Source: Onchidella celtica
Taxonomy: Eukaryota; Mollusca; Gastropoda; Systellommatophora; Onchidiidae
Direction: 5' to 3'
Assembly (NCBI GenBank): GCA_963931925.1
Contig: OZ007569.1
Span: 10,691,663-10,755,662 of the forward strand
Length of the DNA stretch: 64,000 nt
Positions 12,559-25,900 of the stretch are shown here, piece after piece. Both the position numbers and the translations under genes were made by a program. Numbering within the stretch: position 1 is the first letter of the stretch; every line of letters starts with the position of its first letter. The notes below the pieces were generated by a model, which had not been told where the DNA came from, searched no databases, and saw only the letters and a program-made list of their open reading frames with translations.

Positions 12559-13923
12559 GATATGTTAAAGTCTGTAATTAGTAAGTATTTACCTACTGTA
12601 TATCGCGGTATCAATTATATTATTTATAACAGTTATTCTCTGTTAATATTAATTCAGTGTCTTACGTTAGCACTGTTTCGCGAAAAGAACGTTCTATCTC
12701 TCTCTGTAAATTGCAGGCAGTGTGTCTTCCACTGCAAAAACTTTATCTTTCTCTCTCTGAATATGAATTCTAGTAAGGCAGTGCCGTCTATCCGTTGCTC
12801 CCACTGCAATAAAATATATATATCGCCTTTAATGCGATAAATTAGTGTCTTGAGTGATCACTCTCAAAATTTATGTCTCTCTCAACGCGACGAACCAGTG
12901 TCCTCTGTTATCACTGTCAAAAATGTATCGCTCTCTCAATGCGACGAATCAAAATTATATCTCTCTCTTAACGCGACAAATTTGAAATATCTCTCTCTTC
13001 TTAAAACGCGCACACGCAGTGTCTTCTGTTACCACTGCAAAATTATTCTCTCTATATTCAACGTGAAATTAGCACGTGAACAAAAATTTATTATATCTCT
13101 CTCTCTCTCATATGTCAATACCAGATTACAATTCAACGTGGTTTTAGCACGTGAAACCCCTCAGGCATATATTGTAAACATAACAATGTTAGTATAGTAG
13201 TTTAAAGTTTATAAGGAAGCAAAAAGAAATACAATTAACAAGACGCTATACTGACAAGTAATACGAACGATAACAGACCCTACAAGTCCTAACTTATATT
13301 ACAGAAAGTTTAAGAAGAAGACAGGAGAGACATCTTCCTAAAGAAAAGTGAGGAAGTAAGAAAAATGCCACAATCTATACGAATAATGGATCCCTAATAG
13401 AACTATTCACAGTGAAGAAAATCCCCCCGAGTTATCAATAGCCACCAAGGCACTCCAATATCCTTCGAAATGGCAAAGAAGATATGCTAAACTATGACCC
13501 CAACCAACCTCCCGCTCTTAAACTAAACATATAGTAAATGGTAAAATAGCCTGGAAACACACAGAGCGGAAAGTACGTCGCCCTCCTCAAGACTGTTAAT
13601 AGATGGTTCACTTAACTTTGTTTTTGAGGAATTCAGATGGTAAATATCCTCAAACCATAGCTCCAAGCCCAAAAAATGCGTTCTGTCTCAGGTAGATCTG
13701 TACGGTGAAAGTGTCCCTCGCCGGTGTCGTCGGGTCAATGGGATGTTGAGTTCACCATATGAAATTGAAACAACATGTTAAATTAATACAAATTGCCTAA
13801 AATCTATAATAAAAGGGACCTGAAAACACAATGTTACAACAGTACAATATTAAATAATGGAATAAAAATACAATAGATTTTAAAGTAATTTACCTATGGC
13901 ATGGCGTTATTTAAGTTCTTTAA
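12559..13923 (-). other. 5' leader of the minus-strand element
   Basis: About 1.4 kb between the 5' LTR and gag. The gag-proximal part, about 12716-13160, holds several CACTGC/GCAGTG hairpin-like units separated by CTCTCTC runs. The rest is plain AT-rich sequence. No independent gene is seen. Confidence 0.6.
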
Positions 13924-13936
13924 GGGTCCCTCTCCA
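13924..13936 (-). other. primer-binding site
   Basis: One base after the 5' LTR the sense strand reads TGGAGAGGGACCC, starting with the TGG expected opposite a tRNA CCA end. The second element has TGGAGGGGACCCC in the matching place (27159-27171). The tRNA species was not identified. Confidence 0.65.
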
Positions 13937-13937
13937 G

Positions 13938-15252
13938 TGTTACGAGTTGGGTTATATGGAATTATTGGTGTTACGACTGCATTTAAAATATCGAGAGGTT
14001 TTTAGGAATTATTCTTCCATACCATGCCACATATACTAATAACAATTCGAATAAGTTTTATCAAGGACCGGCAGGGCCACAAATTTATTTACCTTAAAAT
14101 CCCTAACAAATTTCGTCTAGCTCTTACATATTAAAAGGACAACATCAGCAGCATCAAATGAAAATTCAATAATATATCACTAGAAGTCTCCTCTAGAATC
14201 CTAAACGATTATATCATTCTGACTCATTCACAATTTAATTATTACTTATCTATCTTCCAGATATAGTCTGCCTACTATCTTACAAATAATATTCTAATGT
14301 CTCAGACGACAATGTTAACTCAGTTATTTGTGCCTACCGCTTATAAAGGATCAACTCGTCAAGACAACTGACGTAGTTAAGTTAGATCTAGATCTACTCT
14401 AGGATGGGCTGGCAATCCCCAGCCTCATCCAGACACATCAATTTCAATTTACAAATGTGTATACCAGACATTCATGCTAGATCTAGTTGCAAGTTAAAAT
14501 ACATTGTAGTCTTGCATCCTTCGGTAGCACTTCTACTGGAGAATTTAAGGTCAGCTTCACGTTCATCGTCGAATCAATAGACAAACACTTACACTTGGTC
14601 CCTGATACGAGATCAGGGAGCTGGAGATAATAGCAGTAGATGATTTGTGGGAATCGTATGGTCTCATTCCAATGTCTATCAAGGACATAGACATGACTGT
14701 AACAATCTTCTGATTCTCTCTGGCTGAATCACGCCGACTGCCTTCACAGAAGGATATTTCTGCATGGGAGTGAAGAAACGTGGGAATGGCTCCGCTTAAA
14801 TACTGCTCGGCCATCTGCAAATCCCCAGCCAACTGCCTAGATTTGATTGGTGCATCCATTTCGAGCTCAGCTCGTAGTATTAATAGATTCTGCATGGAAA
14901 TCGGTCACGGCCTTGCACTAGTAACAGACAAGGTCAAATTAACATATCAAAACCCTTCCTAAAGTCTCCAACCCTCTACGTTTTATGTACGAATTTACTA
15001 TTTCCCTTTTACTCACCCCTTCCCTCTCTGTTAGAATTCATCAAAATCACGGGGTCGAAAACTGCACCGTCACTGCTAATTTATCCATTTATTCTATCTT
15101 GCCCCACTTTCTTTCCATCTCTAAGAAAAAGCGTTACAAAAACAAACTGTCCACGAGAATAGTTCAAGGACCTTTGCACTGGCTAAAGTTAACGAGACCA
15201 TGAAATAAACAAGCCGTGACCCAGCACGACACCTCTAGTCCTAACCCTGACA
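13938..15252 (-). repeat. 5' LTR of the minus-strand element
   Basis: 1,315 bp, same ends as 6036-7350 (TGTTACGAG...CCCTGACA on the plus strand), followed by the GTCTC target duplication. A 110-codon frame (14563-14895, minus) occurs identically in both LTRs but has no recognisable domain. Confidence 0.95.
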
Positions 15253-15257
15253 GTCTC

Positions 15258-18200
15258 TATGGAAGGGCAACACTAAAGCAGCAAGCAGGAATGGTGAACA
15301 TTTCATAATGGTATTGGTAATCAATGATTAAGACTGCCATTAAATTCAAAATTTCAAAGTTTTTTTTTTTCTTAAATAAGGATGAGCCTGTCATTTTAAA
15401 AATAAGATGCACTGCTCAAATGATTACTATTGCATATCAATGCTCTCTCCAATAGTGTACTCATGTAAACTAAAATTTAGTAAAAAAAAACTTCTACATG
15501 TACATGTATTAAGATCTATACATGTGATAAGGAAAAAACCAACAAAAAAAAACACCCATATAATGGTCTACAATGATTTAACTTGCAGTTGCACCCAAAA
15601 CTAGCGGAGATTCTTTCATGTTTCAGATTTGAATCTATGCCATGGGTAATTATAACGAAAGCAAGTAAAAAAATATTCACTCATCACTAAATTAGCGACA
15701 CAGAAAAAATAACCATTGTAAGAAAACAACAAAACAAAAGAAAAAAAAATAACCAAAAAACTACCGATTGCTGACTGGATGAATGCTTCAGTGTTTATTT
15801 CCTTTAATAGTTGTGGTCTTCTTTCTAATGAAATCATTCACTTTGAAGTGAACGTATACCCTTATCCCCCAATGGCACGTGCATGGCATAAAACTCATAA
15901 ATACTTATGCTCCTATACAAAAATTCATATGATAAGTTGCAAGGGACATAAAACCAAAACTGACAATAAAAATGATGAAATCGTGAACACTTGATGTAAA
16001 TTTGGTGAATGGACTTAGTAAACAAATAGCAGCTAACACAGTGATGTAATTCATACTATGTATGTCAGGAAATATTCCCATTTTGTTACAATGCATCAGT
16101 TGAGTGAAACATGACCACTTGATAGCAATGTTAATAAGTCCATTCAAATGATCACAAGAAGAAAATCTCAGTATGTCAAAAAATAAAATTTGAATACATG
16201 TATACAGGAGGAAGTAACAATCACAATGACTGTCATAAATGTTAAAACAAAAACCTGCTGAAAATGACAGATCTTAAACCACAACAAGGTTAAGCACATG
16301 TAAAGCATATTAAGTAACACGGGTTTGAAATATCAGAATGGAACTCTCCATAGCTATTTCAATTGCATCTCTGCAAAATTTACTTATTTTCAAAATTGTG
16401 TGGACAAAACTGACATTTATTACTTCAGCTACGGGCTGACATCATATATTATCTGTTTATGAACCCTAACTGATATTACCTGGGTGAAAAATTCACCAAC
16501 AGCTAACTAAAGCAGTTGTTGCATATTCCACAATAATGTTAATACCTGGAACACAAATGCTCACCAGTGCATACTGAAGGAATCTTCATCTTCATATAAA
16601 ACTGTACGTGCATACTTCTTGATTCACCACCCTGTCATCCATTTCTCAACGAACGAACAAAAAAATTGGCACATTTCAAAGGACCCGCAGATAATTAGCT
16701 CTACTTATTACAGATGACATGAATTTTCCTGCAAAAAATGTTCGTCTATTTAAATTTCAAACTGAACTAAGTGAGTACAGGTATATGACAGTGTTACAAA
16801 CAAAATGTTGAAATCATTTCATTAATAAAACCTGAAAAAAAAAAAAAGACACTGCTCATTCATCTCCTTGTATGGGAAAAACTATAGCATTTTCTGAAAA
16901 ACTGACAATGCAAAACTCTGAGAAAAATAACATAAAATACAAAACAGAGTTTAAAGCTACAGACATAATGCTGTGGTTTTCTACTTTCATCTTATTTAAT
17001 TAATGAACAATTTAAATTTGCTTTCAATTCAATTGTGCACAACTGATTAGAATATATAACAGCAGAATGGCACTATTAAATTTAAATGTGGGTCTTTGTA
17101 ATCTCAAACAAATTAATTTCAAAATTAAATTATTGTAATATGTTTCTCTGCTTCTGGAAAGATGAACACAGCAATTATGAGACAATTAATCCTGGCCTCA
17201 GTGATGATTCCATAATATCAAATTTGAAAGTACCCTCATTCAATGGAAAGCATAATAAACACAATATCTGCAACCACATTCAAACATGCAACAAAAGATG
17301 AGGTAAATTCAAATGTCAGATCTGGTGGGATGTTGACTATATCGATGTACCGTACATGTAATATGTTGCCACAAATCACAAAACACTTAACACCCCCGAT
17401 TTTTAAAGGTTCAACAGTTTCAAATGTGGAATGCATCCTCATTTCATGTAAAAAGCATTCATTTGAAGATGTCCATCATAGATGAATGAACTATGCCTGA
17501 AGTGAAATGCTGATGCCTAATTCTGAAATATCACACAAACAAAGCAACCTATGGTATTTGACAAAACAATCATTTCATAATTTAGTTCGAAATAAGCAAA
17601 TAATGTTTTCTATTGTTGGCACTTGATTTATAATAAAGTAAAGCTCACATCTAAAAACATTTCTAAAATTTTTCAGAATGTTCAAATCCAACCAAAGCTT
17701 ACGCCTTTTGTACTAACAACAATGAATACCCAATTTTGAATGGAAAATTTCAAATGTTATGTGGATAGCTTAGCAGAGATGCAAATGACAGGCACAAATT
17801 TATTATCTGATCTGCTAATGCCATGACAAAACGAAAACCATGATGCCCATTCAAAACAAGGATAGAGAATGAGGAATGTTGATGAAAGTTTTCAACAGAT
17901 CAAAATGATGAAATGCAAACAACATATCATAAATCACCAAAAACAGATATATGTATTCAAAATGCAATTAATAATGTAACTATTCGAGTCAGTCTGTCCT
18001 ACCAAAAATTCCTTTGCCTCCCTTCTTAGCTCACTGTGTCACTGTCACCACTGTGTGCCATTAGAGTTTATGGATAACAAAATATCATCTCTAAATCAGG
18101 TCACTGTAGAGGTCACCTAATATTACTAATAATGTTATTTCTCTCATTCAAGTGTCACCTATAAACCTGCATATCCCAATCTCATTCTTCAGTGTATACT

Positions 18201-20783
18201 CTTTGTAAAATCTGCATTGTGTTTATTTTCATTCATGCAGACACCCAATATTTCTCAACACATTCTAAGACTAGTGAGAAATCAACTATTTTCAGTGCTC
18301 ACCCTCTTTTTACTTCCACTAGTCAAATCAAGTAGAAAACCTATATAGGCATCAAAGAGTTGAACCTGAACATAAACATGGTTTTCTTTTGAAATGCCTG
18401 GACATAATTAATGCAGCGACCTAGACATCAAATTTGGGTCGTGCTGACAGCAAGAGTACGGCATGTTACATTTGAACAAATAATCTGCAATATACCGGTA
18501 CATAGAATAGCCCAGTGTTATTGATTCATGATGGTTTCATCTACAATATCTTTACCATGTGCTTGTTGTATCGTTACGGGAATCTGGAAAAGAGTGATGT
18601 TTGCCTCTGAAAATCTTTATAATCAACATTACTGAGATGCAAACAAACAAAATAAAAAAACAAAAACTGAAAACTTTCAATACAGAAAAAGCTTAAGATA
18701 AGCACTATGCAGAAAAGTGGGCATCAATTGAAAGCATTGCGTGATACAACCTATCAATGAATCCATGAAAAATAAATACAAAAATATATACAGTAATATT
18801 TACTATATAATATTATTACTTTTCTTCATCTGTAGTATGATGTTTCCTCCTGTCCCTTTCCTTTGTTTTCCACTAACCCTCAAATCAGAAACGTCTCCTC
18901 CCCTTCCCCCTTCCAAAAAAAAAAAGAAATACACTGTAGTAACATGATTCCGAACGTAAACTTTACATGTATTTTCTTCCATCTAAGCACCCATTTCTGC
19001 AAGAATTGTTTGTCTTGCAATTTATCTTCTTTATAATATAAATGTGCATTTGCAAGATTATGTGAATCTGTGGAATACAATGTACTATTGCTTAGCTACT
19101 TCTACTCAACTAAGTTCACCATGTCTATGGGAACACTGTCACATTACAAAAATAAAGAGCCATTTCTTGAAAGTTCATACTACTGCCACATTTGATTCAT
19201 GCTTTGTGCTTGCTTTCAGGGTTTTTCCAATGATTTCATTTTTTAAATTACCCAATGGCAACAGCTTTTTTTTTTCCCCCCGTGCTGAAATATAATGAAA
19301 AACCACATACATTTTTGTACAACAGTGTTTCCAAGCAATGTAAAATTTTGACATTCTACTGACTGATTATTAAATGTGCTTACAGTTGGTACATGTGAAA
19401 CCTCACCAAAAAGTAAAACTAGAACAATTGATCAGAAAGTTCATTAGTAGTTTTCCTGTTTGAGGACAAGATTTCAGATTGCTGACAGCTGCCACTAAAC
19501 ACCAGCATGGCTGAAAGTTGTTTCTGAATTAAAATAGGAAATTTATACAGTGGGATAAATGGCATACCATTAGTCACATGAAACAAATGTGTTCAAAGGA
19601 TAACAAGGTCACTTGATAGTAAATTCAATAACATGCAGAACATGGCAAATTACCACCAGCAGATGAAGACAGGACAAGTATGTAAATAAGGCAAATGATC
19701 AGATGTTTATTATTATAAAATGGTAATAATCCATCACACCAATTTTGAGTCTGGTTAATGAAAGTTGAATAGGATACCAGTTGACTTTAATCTGAATAAT
19801 CTGAACTGTTAATTTGCTAATCTTCTAGATTCTTCATGTACTTTGGAATGCTGGTTATTTATGTCCTAATGTACATTTTAGCCACGAAATATATTTCGTT
19901 GCATGTAAATAGCTACTTCTGCAAAGCATGATTTGTCTTACCTTATAATATTAATTACTGCTACTTTGAAAGAGCACAGTTTGCTAATTTTTATACTGAT
20001 ACTCATGACATTAATTTTGGTAATAGGTACAGCTGTATTTCACAGTGTTAAGAAGTAACTGACTTGCAATTATTGGGATATTCAGCTATAAATGTGCTTT
20101 ATAAATTTGTCCTAACGACACAAACTTACACATTCTCAAAATTCATGCCTTTGTTTCATATTACAATACATGCCGCAAAACAATATATCATCCAAAAGAA
20201 ACTAAATAAATTTACCAGAACATGGCTTTAGAGCTCACAAGATGTTGGATTTCGTACACACTTTATAACTGACATCAACACACAAAATTTCATGACAGTA
20301 TATGGCAGAAGCTACCCACATCATATTCATATGTAATGAAAGGAATAAAAAAAACGTGTATGCATTAAAGGCAATGAAAATGGTGAAATTTAGCTTATGA
20401 AATGTAATTCAATATAAAAAAACCTAAAACTGCAAAATTGTATAAAATTAACAAGACTACTGTAGGAAGTTTGTTTTGCTAAATTATTATGCAATCCTTG
20501 ACAAAAAAAAAAGAGGCATCTCCCAACAAAACACTTGGAATTTTAGAAAACTGAATGACAAACATAATAATTTCACATTTCTTTCAAAATTTCCGTTTAA
20601 ATTAATGCCTGTTTTAGACCTCCCAACTATTGCAAAAGCAAAGCCATCTTTCATATGGTTCTTATTTAAAAATTATCTTCTGGTCATGAAACTAAAGCAG
20701 TAAAGGCTAAAAATGGATGTATTATTTTCTTCAATGAAGACTCAGATTGCGTAACAAGTATTAGGAGAAACTGTATATGATCC
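15258..20783. other. gene-poor AT-rich interval
   Basis: 5.5 kb with only short chance frames, many A or T runs and no recognised domain or transposon terminus. Part of it could be the 3' untranslated region of the minus-strand gene that ends at 20784, but no convincing polyadenylation signal stands out close to its stop. Confidence 0.45.
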
Positions 20784-21002
20784 TTAACACATGGACTTTC
20801 CTGAAACCATGTTTTGAGCACAAGTAAGGGGCAATTTCACCCCTCTTTCAAGCAAGTTTATCAGTTCATTACAACCTGAACAACAAGCTGCACAAGGGCT
20901 TAACATAACAAAGAAAATGGCACATAGAAAGCCTATTGGCCAACCAAAGATGATGAGAATGATGAACCATATGATGCTCCAAAGCCAGCCACAGTTGGCC
21001 AT
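20784..21002 (-). CDS. small cysteine-rich membrane protein, paralogue of 4461-4733
   Basis: A 72-residue frame. An almost wholly hydrophobic first 35 residues contains WSIIWFIILIIFGWPIGFLCA. The cysteine cluster CAACCSGC (about residues 37-44), a likely acylation site by inference, follows. The tail is NLLERGVKLPLTCAQNMVSG. It shares the WPxGxxCAxxFVxLSP core and the G..LP...A..M..G tail with the 90-residue protein at 4461-4733. A splice acceptor (CCCTTACAG, AG at 21004-21005) lies one base upstream of the ATG, so the coding part is probably one exon after a 5' untranslated intron. I know of no function. It could be a membrane-associated scaffold or adaptor, but nothing here proves that. Confidence 0.65.
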   Translation of the reverse strand: MANCGWLWSIIWFIILIIFGWPIGFLCAIFFVMLSPCAACCSGCNELINLLERGVKLPLTCAQNMVSGKSMC

Positions 21003-21009
21003 TCTGTAA

Positions 21010-21990
21010 GGGTACCACGGATGAAATTCAAAGGTTGAAGAACTTGAAAGCAGAAGAAATCAACTTCAGTGAAATGATGTAGTGATTGATAATGATACCA
21101 ATTTGTAATAAACTGGAAGCTTCCAAATCTGCGACACTGCTTATCTGCAGAAATAATGTTGAAGAAATGGAAAACCTTTTAAAATAGCAGAAAGGATAAT
21201 ATTAATGAAAGGTAACGACTGCAAGTTATATTTGGAAAAATATGTGTTGTAATTACAAGTGCACACACAATTTATTATCAACATCATAAAAATACAGCCG
21301 CATTTATGAACAAAGAATTTGGTAAGGTAAATCAGAAGATAATGGGATGATTATCTTATGGACCACATGCGTTTGCACAGTATAGAAATTGTAAATTTTG
21401 GACATAAGAAAATTATCTGCTTTATGTCCCAGATCTCATAAAAATAAATTCACCCATGAAACAACAAATTTTTAATTTAAATGTGGAATATACCTGCTAC
21501 CGATACCTCAACATTGTAATCATGGGAGAGCATGCTACAACTCTTTCTTTACTTTACAACACATCCCATATAGAACACTCGAAGACCAATAAAGTTGTTT
21601 AGACTTCTCTGCACCTAGGAAGTGTGAACTACCAGTACACATTTTATTTATAGCAACACAGTCCAGTACTTGCTTCTATGGTCTGTGCTACTGTTCTCTC
21701 TCTGATGCCAACTGACTTGCTGTATCTATCCATTGATCTCTGATTTGGTCTTGTGGTGCAAATGCTGCATATGACATGACAGGGAAACAGTTCTTTGCAT
21801 CCCGACCACTTTAAACTCTTTCAATTAGGACTACCGATAAGAACAGATTCAGGGATAGATTTGAGGTTAGGATTAAACTAGGAAAAGGTTTAGGGATAGG
21901 AATAAAGTTAGAAATTTAGGGTTGAAAAAGAAATCCTTTCTTTAGGCATCTTGACAGGATGGTTGGGTCATACGACTCATATGGAACTCT
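21010..21990. other. no coding sequence seen
   Basis: AT-rich flank upstream of the small minus-strand gene. It presumably includes its 5' untranslated intron. No promoter motif can be named with confidence. Confidence 0.4.
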
Positions 21991-21996
21991 CCCTAA

Positions 21997-22925
21997 GATA
22001 ATAATAATAATAATATAATATATACATTTATATAGCGCCAGGACTAAAACATTAAAAGCTCTAGGCGCTGTACACAGTAAAAAATCACAAAAGCACATTC
22101 AAATAAACTTACACACACACAGACAAACTAGTTTTATACATCCACAGCAAGCTATAAAATTCAGTTTTTAAAAAGAAATGTTTTTAACCTGTTTTTAAAT
22201 ATGTTTAGAGAGGCAGAATTTCGAACCTCTTGTGGTAAAGAATTCCACACACAGGGACCAAAACAACTAAAAGCTCTATCTCCATAATTTGATGTTTTAC
22301 ACCTGGGAACAACCAGTTTGTTTTCTGTAGTAGATCTTAAAAATCTATCAGACTCATGTTTTTTCAAAAGTTCCGAAAGATAGGAGGGAGCTGAACCTTC
22401 AAGACATTTGTAAACCAAAACTGCAGCTTTAAATTTTATTCTGTTTTCAACAGTAAGCCAGTGAAGTTGGTCAATAAGGCTTGAGGCAGATTCTCTTTTT
22501 GATTTTCTAAAAATCAGTCTAGCTGCATTATTCTGAATTATCTGAAGGCGTTTTATTTTGTTGCTCGGAATTCCAAAGAGCAGAGAGTTACAATAATCAA
22601 GCTTTGAAAACATAAGTGAAGTGATAAGTATTCGAGTTGCCTCTTGGGATATGAATGGACGAATAGAGCTGATGTTTTTTAATTGAAACATTAATGATCG
22701 ACATAATGAACTTATTTGATTTTCCATGCTGAGATCTGATTCTAAAATTGTGCCTAAGTTTTTAACTTTATTCACGTTTGCTACAGTGCTTTCACCAAGA
22801 TTTAATTTTACATTTTTAATTGCAGTAATTTGTCTTTTCTTTCCAATAATCATAACTTCTGTTTTGTCTTCATTTAGCTTTAGTTTGTTTTGGTTCATCC
22901 ATTCTTTTGTGTCCATAATACACAG
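21997..22925 (-). mobile_element. 5'-truncated CR1/L2-like LINE
   Basis: On the minus strand an uninterrupted frame ends at 22161 and contains the C-terminal part of a Jockey/CR1-type reverse transcriptase: DTKEWMNQNKLKLNEDKTEV, KNLGTILESDLS, LDYCNSLLFGIP, LQIIQNNAARLI, DQLHWLTVENRIKFKAAVLVYK, and a final FGPCVWNSLPQEVRNS...FLFKN. The 3' untranslated region has the CCTGGCGCTATATAAA signature and ends in a (TTA)n tail (21997-22020), typical of target-primed insertion. Homology stops at about 22925, so only the last quarter of ORF2 was inserted. Absence of stops in the remaining 255 or so codons suggests a fairly young copy. Confidence 0.85.
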
Positions 22926-22970
22926 ATAAGACAACCGGGGTGTTTTCTTGCATGGATTTTGCAACACCAC

Positions 22971-25900
22971 CTAGTGGTGAATACGCAGAAGTCATAAATA
23001 GTGGCATCTTTTACAAAGCCAATATCGAGAAAATTTTGTATTTTTTGTATACCTCTTTAATCCCATTTGGGAAATTCGCCTTAGTGTCATTGCAGCCCAG
23101 TCACAACTGGAGCAGACACATCGTCACCACAATGCAGTGCCGACTTGCATTTGGGGGGGGGGGGGGGGGGTTGTTGGGGGTGTGTGTGTGGTGGTAGGAA
23201 CAAATTTTATTTAATTTTGCCAGGGCAGCGCGGCCTGTTTGGCCTACTCTTCTCGATTTCCAAATACTGAGAGAAGCTTGAGAGAAGAGAATCAAACCAA
23301 TGAAAACAATGAATGAGTTGTAAACTGATAATATGAAATACAGCACATAGGTCACTGATACTAAGGTATGAAGAAATGAGATCTTTCTTTTCTTGGTTAG
23401 CCTAGTGTACAACAATGAGTAATTTTATTACTAGAAAGCAGACATTAAATTTGAGCATATTTTCCATGTGTAGACTACTTTCATAATCATCAACCTGAAA
23501 TGTATCAAGTCGAGGTAACCCAAGACTGTCTGATTCACAGGTTATTTACCTACTGGGGGAGGATGTCTATTTGAGTCACTCAATGGGGAGACTACAAGGA
23601 TGTGACTTTAGGAGCATCCGTGAGCATAGGTCGCTGCCGAGTTAGTCCTCTCAACAGATGTTTTTTATAGTAATTGCACGGCTTGGCGATATATATACAC
23701 TCAGAACATGAAGCATGTGCTCGACTAAAGTTGTGTAACTCAAATAGCACTCCTTCCTTGGCTTAAAATTCACATCCTTGGTCAAGGCTCTACTGTCTTT
23801 TTCAGAGGAGAAGGGCCGTCTTTGAGATTTTTATAGAGTAGCCTATAATTCAACTTTTACAAGTCAGTCAAGACAAGAGTGAGCTGCTCTGTAACATGCA
23901 TGAAAGTAAAATATACCAGCAGCATTATTGCTCATTTAAATTTTTTTGTTTATATTGGCAGTCAAGGAAAGGAAAGATCACAGCTGAAACAGTGATTTCA
24001 AGCTAAAAAATCCCACTCTAACCAGGGTTATATATTTTTTTTTTTTGGGAGGGGGGGAGGGTGGCAGATTTCAGCAACTGTGGTTACGTTTTACACTGAA
24101 GGCAAAACGGCTGATTAAATTCTGTGTCAAGACACAACTGGCGAGCCTCTCCTTCTTCTGAAAGAATTGTTTGATCGTACAAGAGCAGCTACTCAGCTAG
24201 GCACTTTAAACCAGCATCTGGACAGCGTATTGGTGTGGTGTACAGTCATATGGGTTTAATTTTTTGTGCAAGTGCTGATCCGGCATACCCCTACCTTTTT
24301 CGCACTAAATTCCACTGAACGAAAACAAAATTGGGCAGAACTGCGTGAAGAAAATGATTTCTTTCAACCCCAGCCACTCCAGAGCCCAACAATGAGCAAA
24401 CAACACGGAAGCAAAAGGGTTAGGTCTAGGATTTATGTCCCTTTGATTCTTTATGGCGCCGCCTGGTGAATGTTTCAATACCTTAAAGAACGTTTTATTT
24501 CAGTACATATACTGCATTTTGTTTTGTTGTTTGCTCTTTGAACGAGAATCGCACGCCTATATTTATTTATACATCACAGTATCATATTTTTATCTCACAG
24601 CTGTGTCAGTTTATTTTATCGTGCAGGTCAATAAACCAGACATTAGAAAATGTCCACTGCAAACAGGAATGATCACCAGCTTTTGAAATACATGTATTTG
24701 GCTCCTGCTTTGATCTTCTGTATTTTGCACGATCTACTGATTGTGAGTAATTCGAAGCTGCTGTATTCTCAGATTGAAATTAAAAAAAAAAAATTGCAGT
24801 AAATGAATTGTTGATACAGAACCTCTTATCATCTACAGCTGATCATTATTGGTAACATCAGACTTAAAACATTTTTGTCTAGAGCGAGAAATAATGTCTT
24901 GTTGACCCTCACAACATGTCATTTTGTGTGTGTGTGTGTGTATGTATCTTTGCCACTTGAGCTCAGGTTCACTGTAGGATATGTAACACCATTTGCAAAT
25001 CTCCTTTTTAGTTTACCTATTTACAGAAATGGACCATTTTCAAATTATAAGAAAAAAAGAAGTTAAATCCATAATAACTGTGATGAAAAACATTTCATCT
25101 GTAACTAGCAGCAGATGATTTAAGGCAAGAGTGATGAAAGTACATGTAAAATAATTTGATATTCAGCCACCCAACACTAACAACCATCGGCCAGAAAGAA
25201 AACGAGTCATAACAACGTGTAAATCCAGTATCACAAGTTTTATTGCCACTGGCCTTAAACTTCAAATTCAAAACATATCATTAGGCATGGGAAAGTGCGG
25301 CAACTTTAATAATTGCTTGATATGAGACATATCTATCATTCACAAAATATGATACAAACTTGGTAAAAAAAAACAACAAATGTTTAAAGCCCCCAACATC
25401 CAAATGTCCTGTGTTTAGGACCCGCCGCTCCAAATTAGATATGGAGAAATAAGACATTTAAAAAAAAAAAAAATCACAGATGAAAATAAAAACTTTGAAT
25501 TTGTGAACAAGTTAATGAATTATGGATTTGTTTGATGGATAAAGCAATATCACCTGTTTTCAATGGCCAACATTGGAAATTCACAAGCAGAGTGAAATCA
25601 AGGGTAAGAAAAGAGTTATGGAAGGCACCTAACACTTTGATAACTGACCTAGCAAATTGTCTTCTACATGCTGGAAACTTCTGCTTGGGTGACTAGTGAT
25701 GAAAAACTATAACTTGGAACCATAATAGCTTATGTAGATGCTTGGAAGAATTTAAAAGCAAGGTTAAAACACATGAAATTCACAGATATATTGCAATGAA
25801 CATGTATTTATACATTACTTTCATTTGATTGATTCATAATACTTGCATGGTCAGCTACTACAATACTGACTATTTGGAAATATCATTGCTGCAACTAACA

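Larger units (their letters stand above)
6031..15257 (-). mobile_element. Gmr1-like Ty3/gypsy LTR retrotransposon, young, near whole
   Basis: The element is bounded by direct repeats of 1,315 bp (6036-7350 and 13938-15252) that I find differing at only two bases. A perfect 5-bp target duplication, GTCTC, flanks it (6031-6035 and 15253-15257). On the minus strand the order is 5' LTR, primer-binding site, leader, gag, protease, integrase, reverse transcriptase, RNase H, polypurine tract, 3' LTR. Integrase ahead of reverse transcriptase is the hallmark of the Gmr1 group rather than of most Ty3/gypsy elements. The LTR identity and intact target duplication imply recent insertion. The coding region looks almost whole, with about one break. 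Confidence 0.93.

Noticed and set aside
14563-14895. 110-codon frame present in both LTRs (also 6661-6993)
   Set aside because: No recognisable domain. The identity of the two copies follows from LTR identity and is not evidence of coding constraint.
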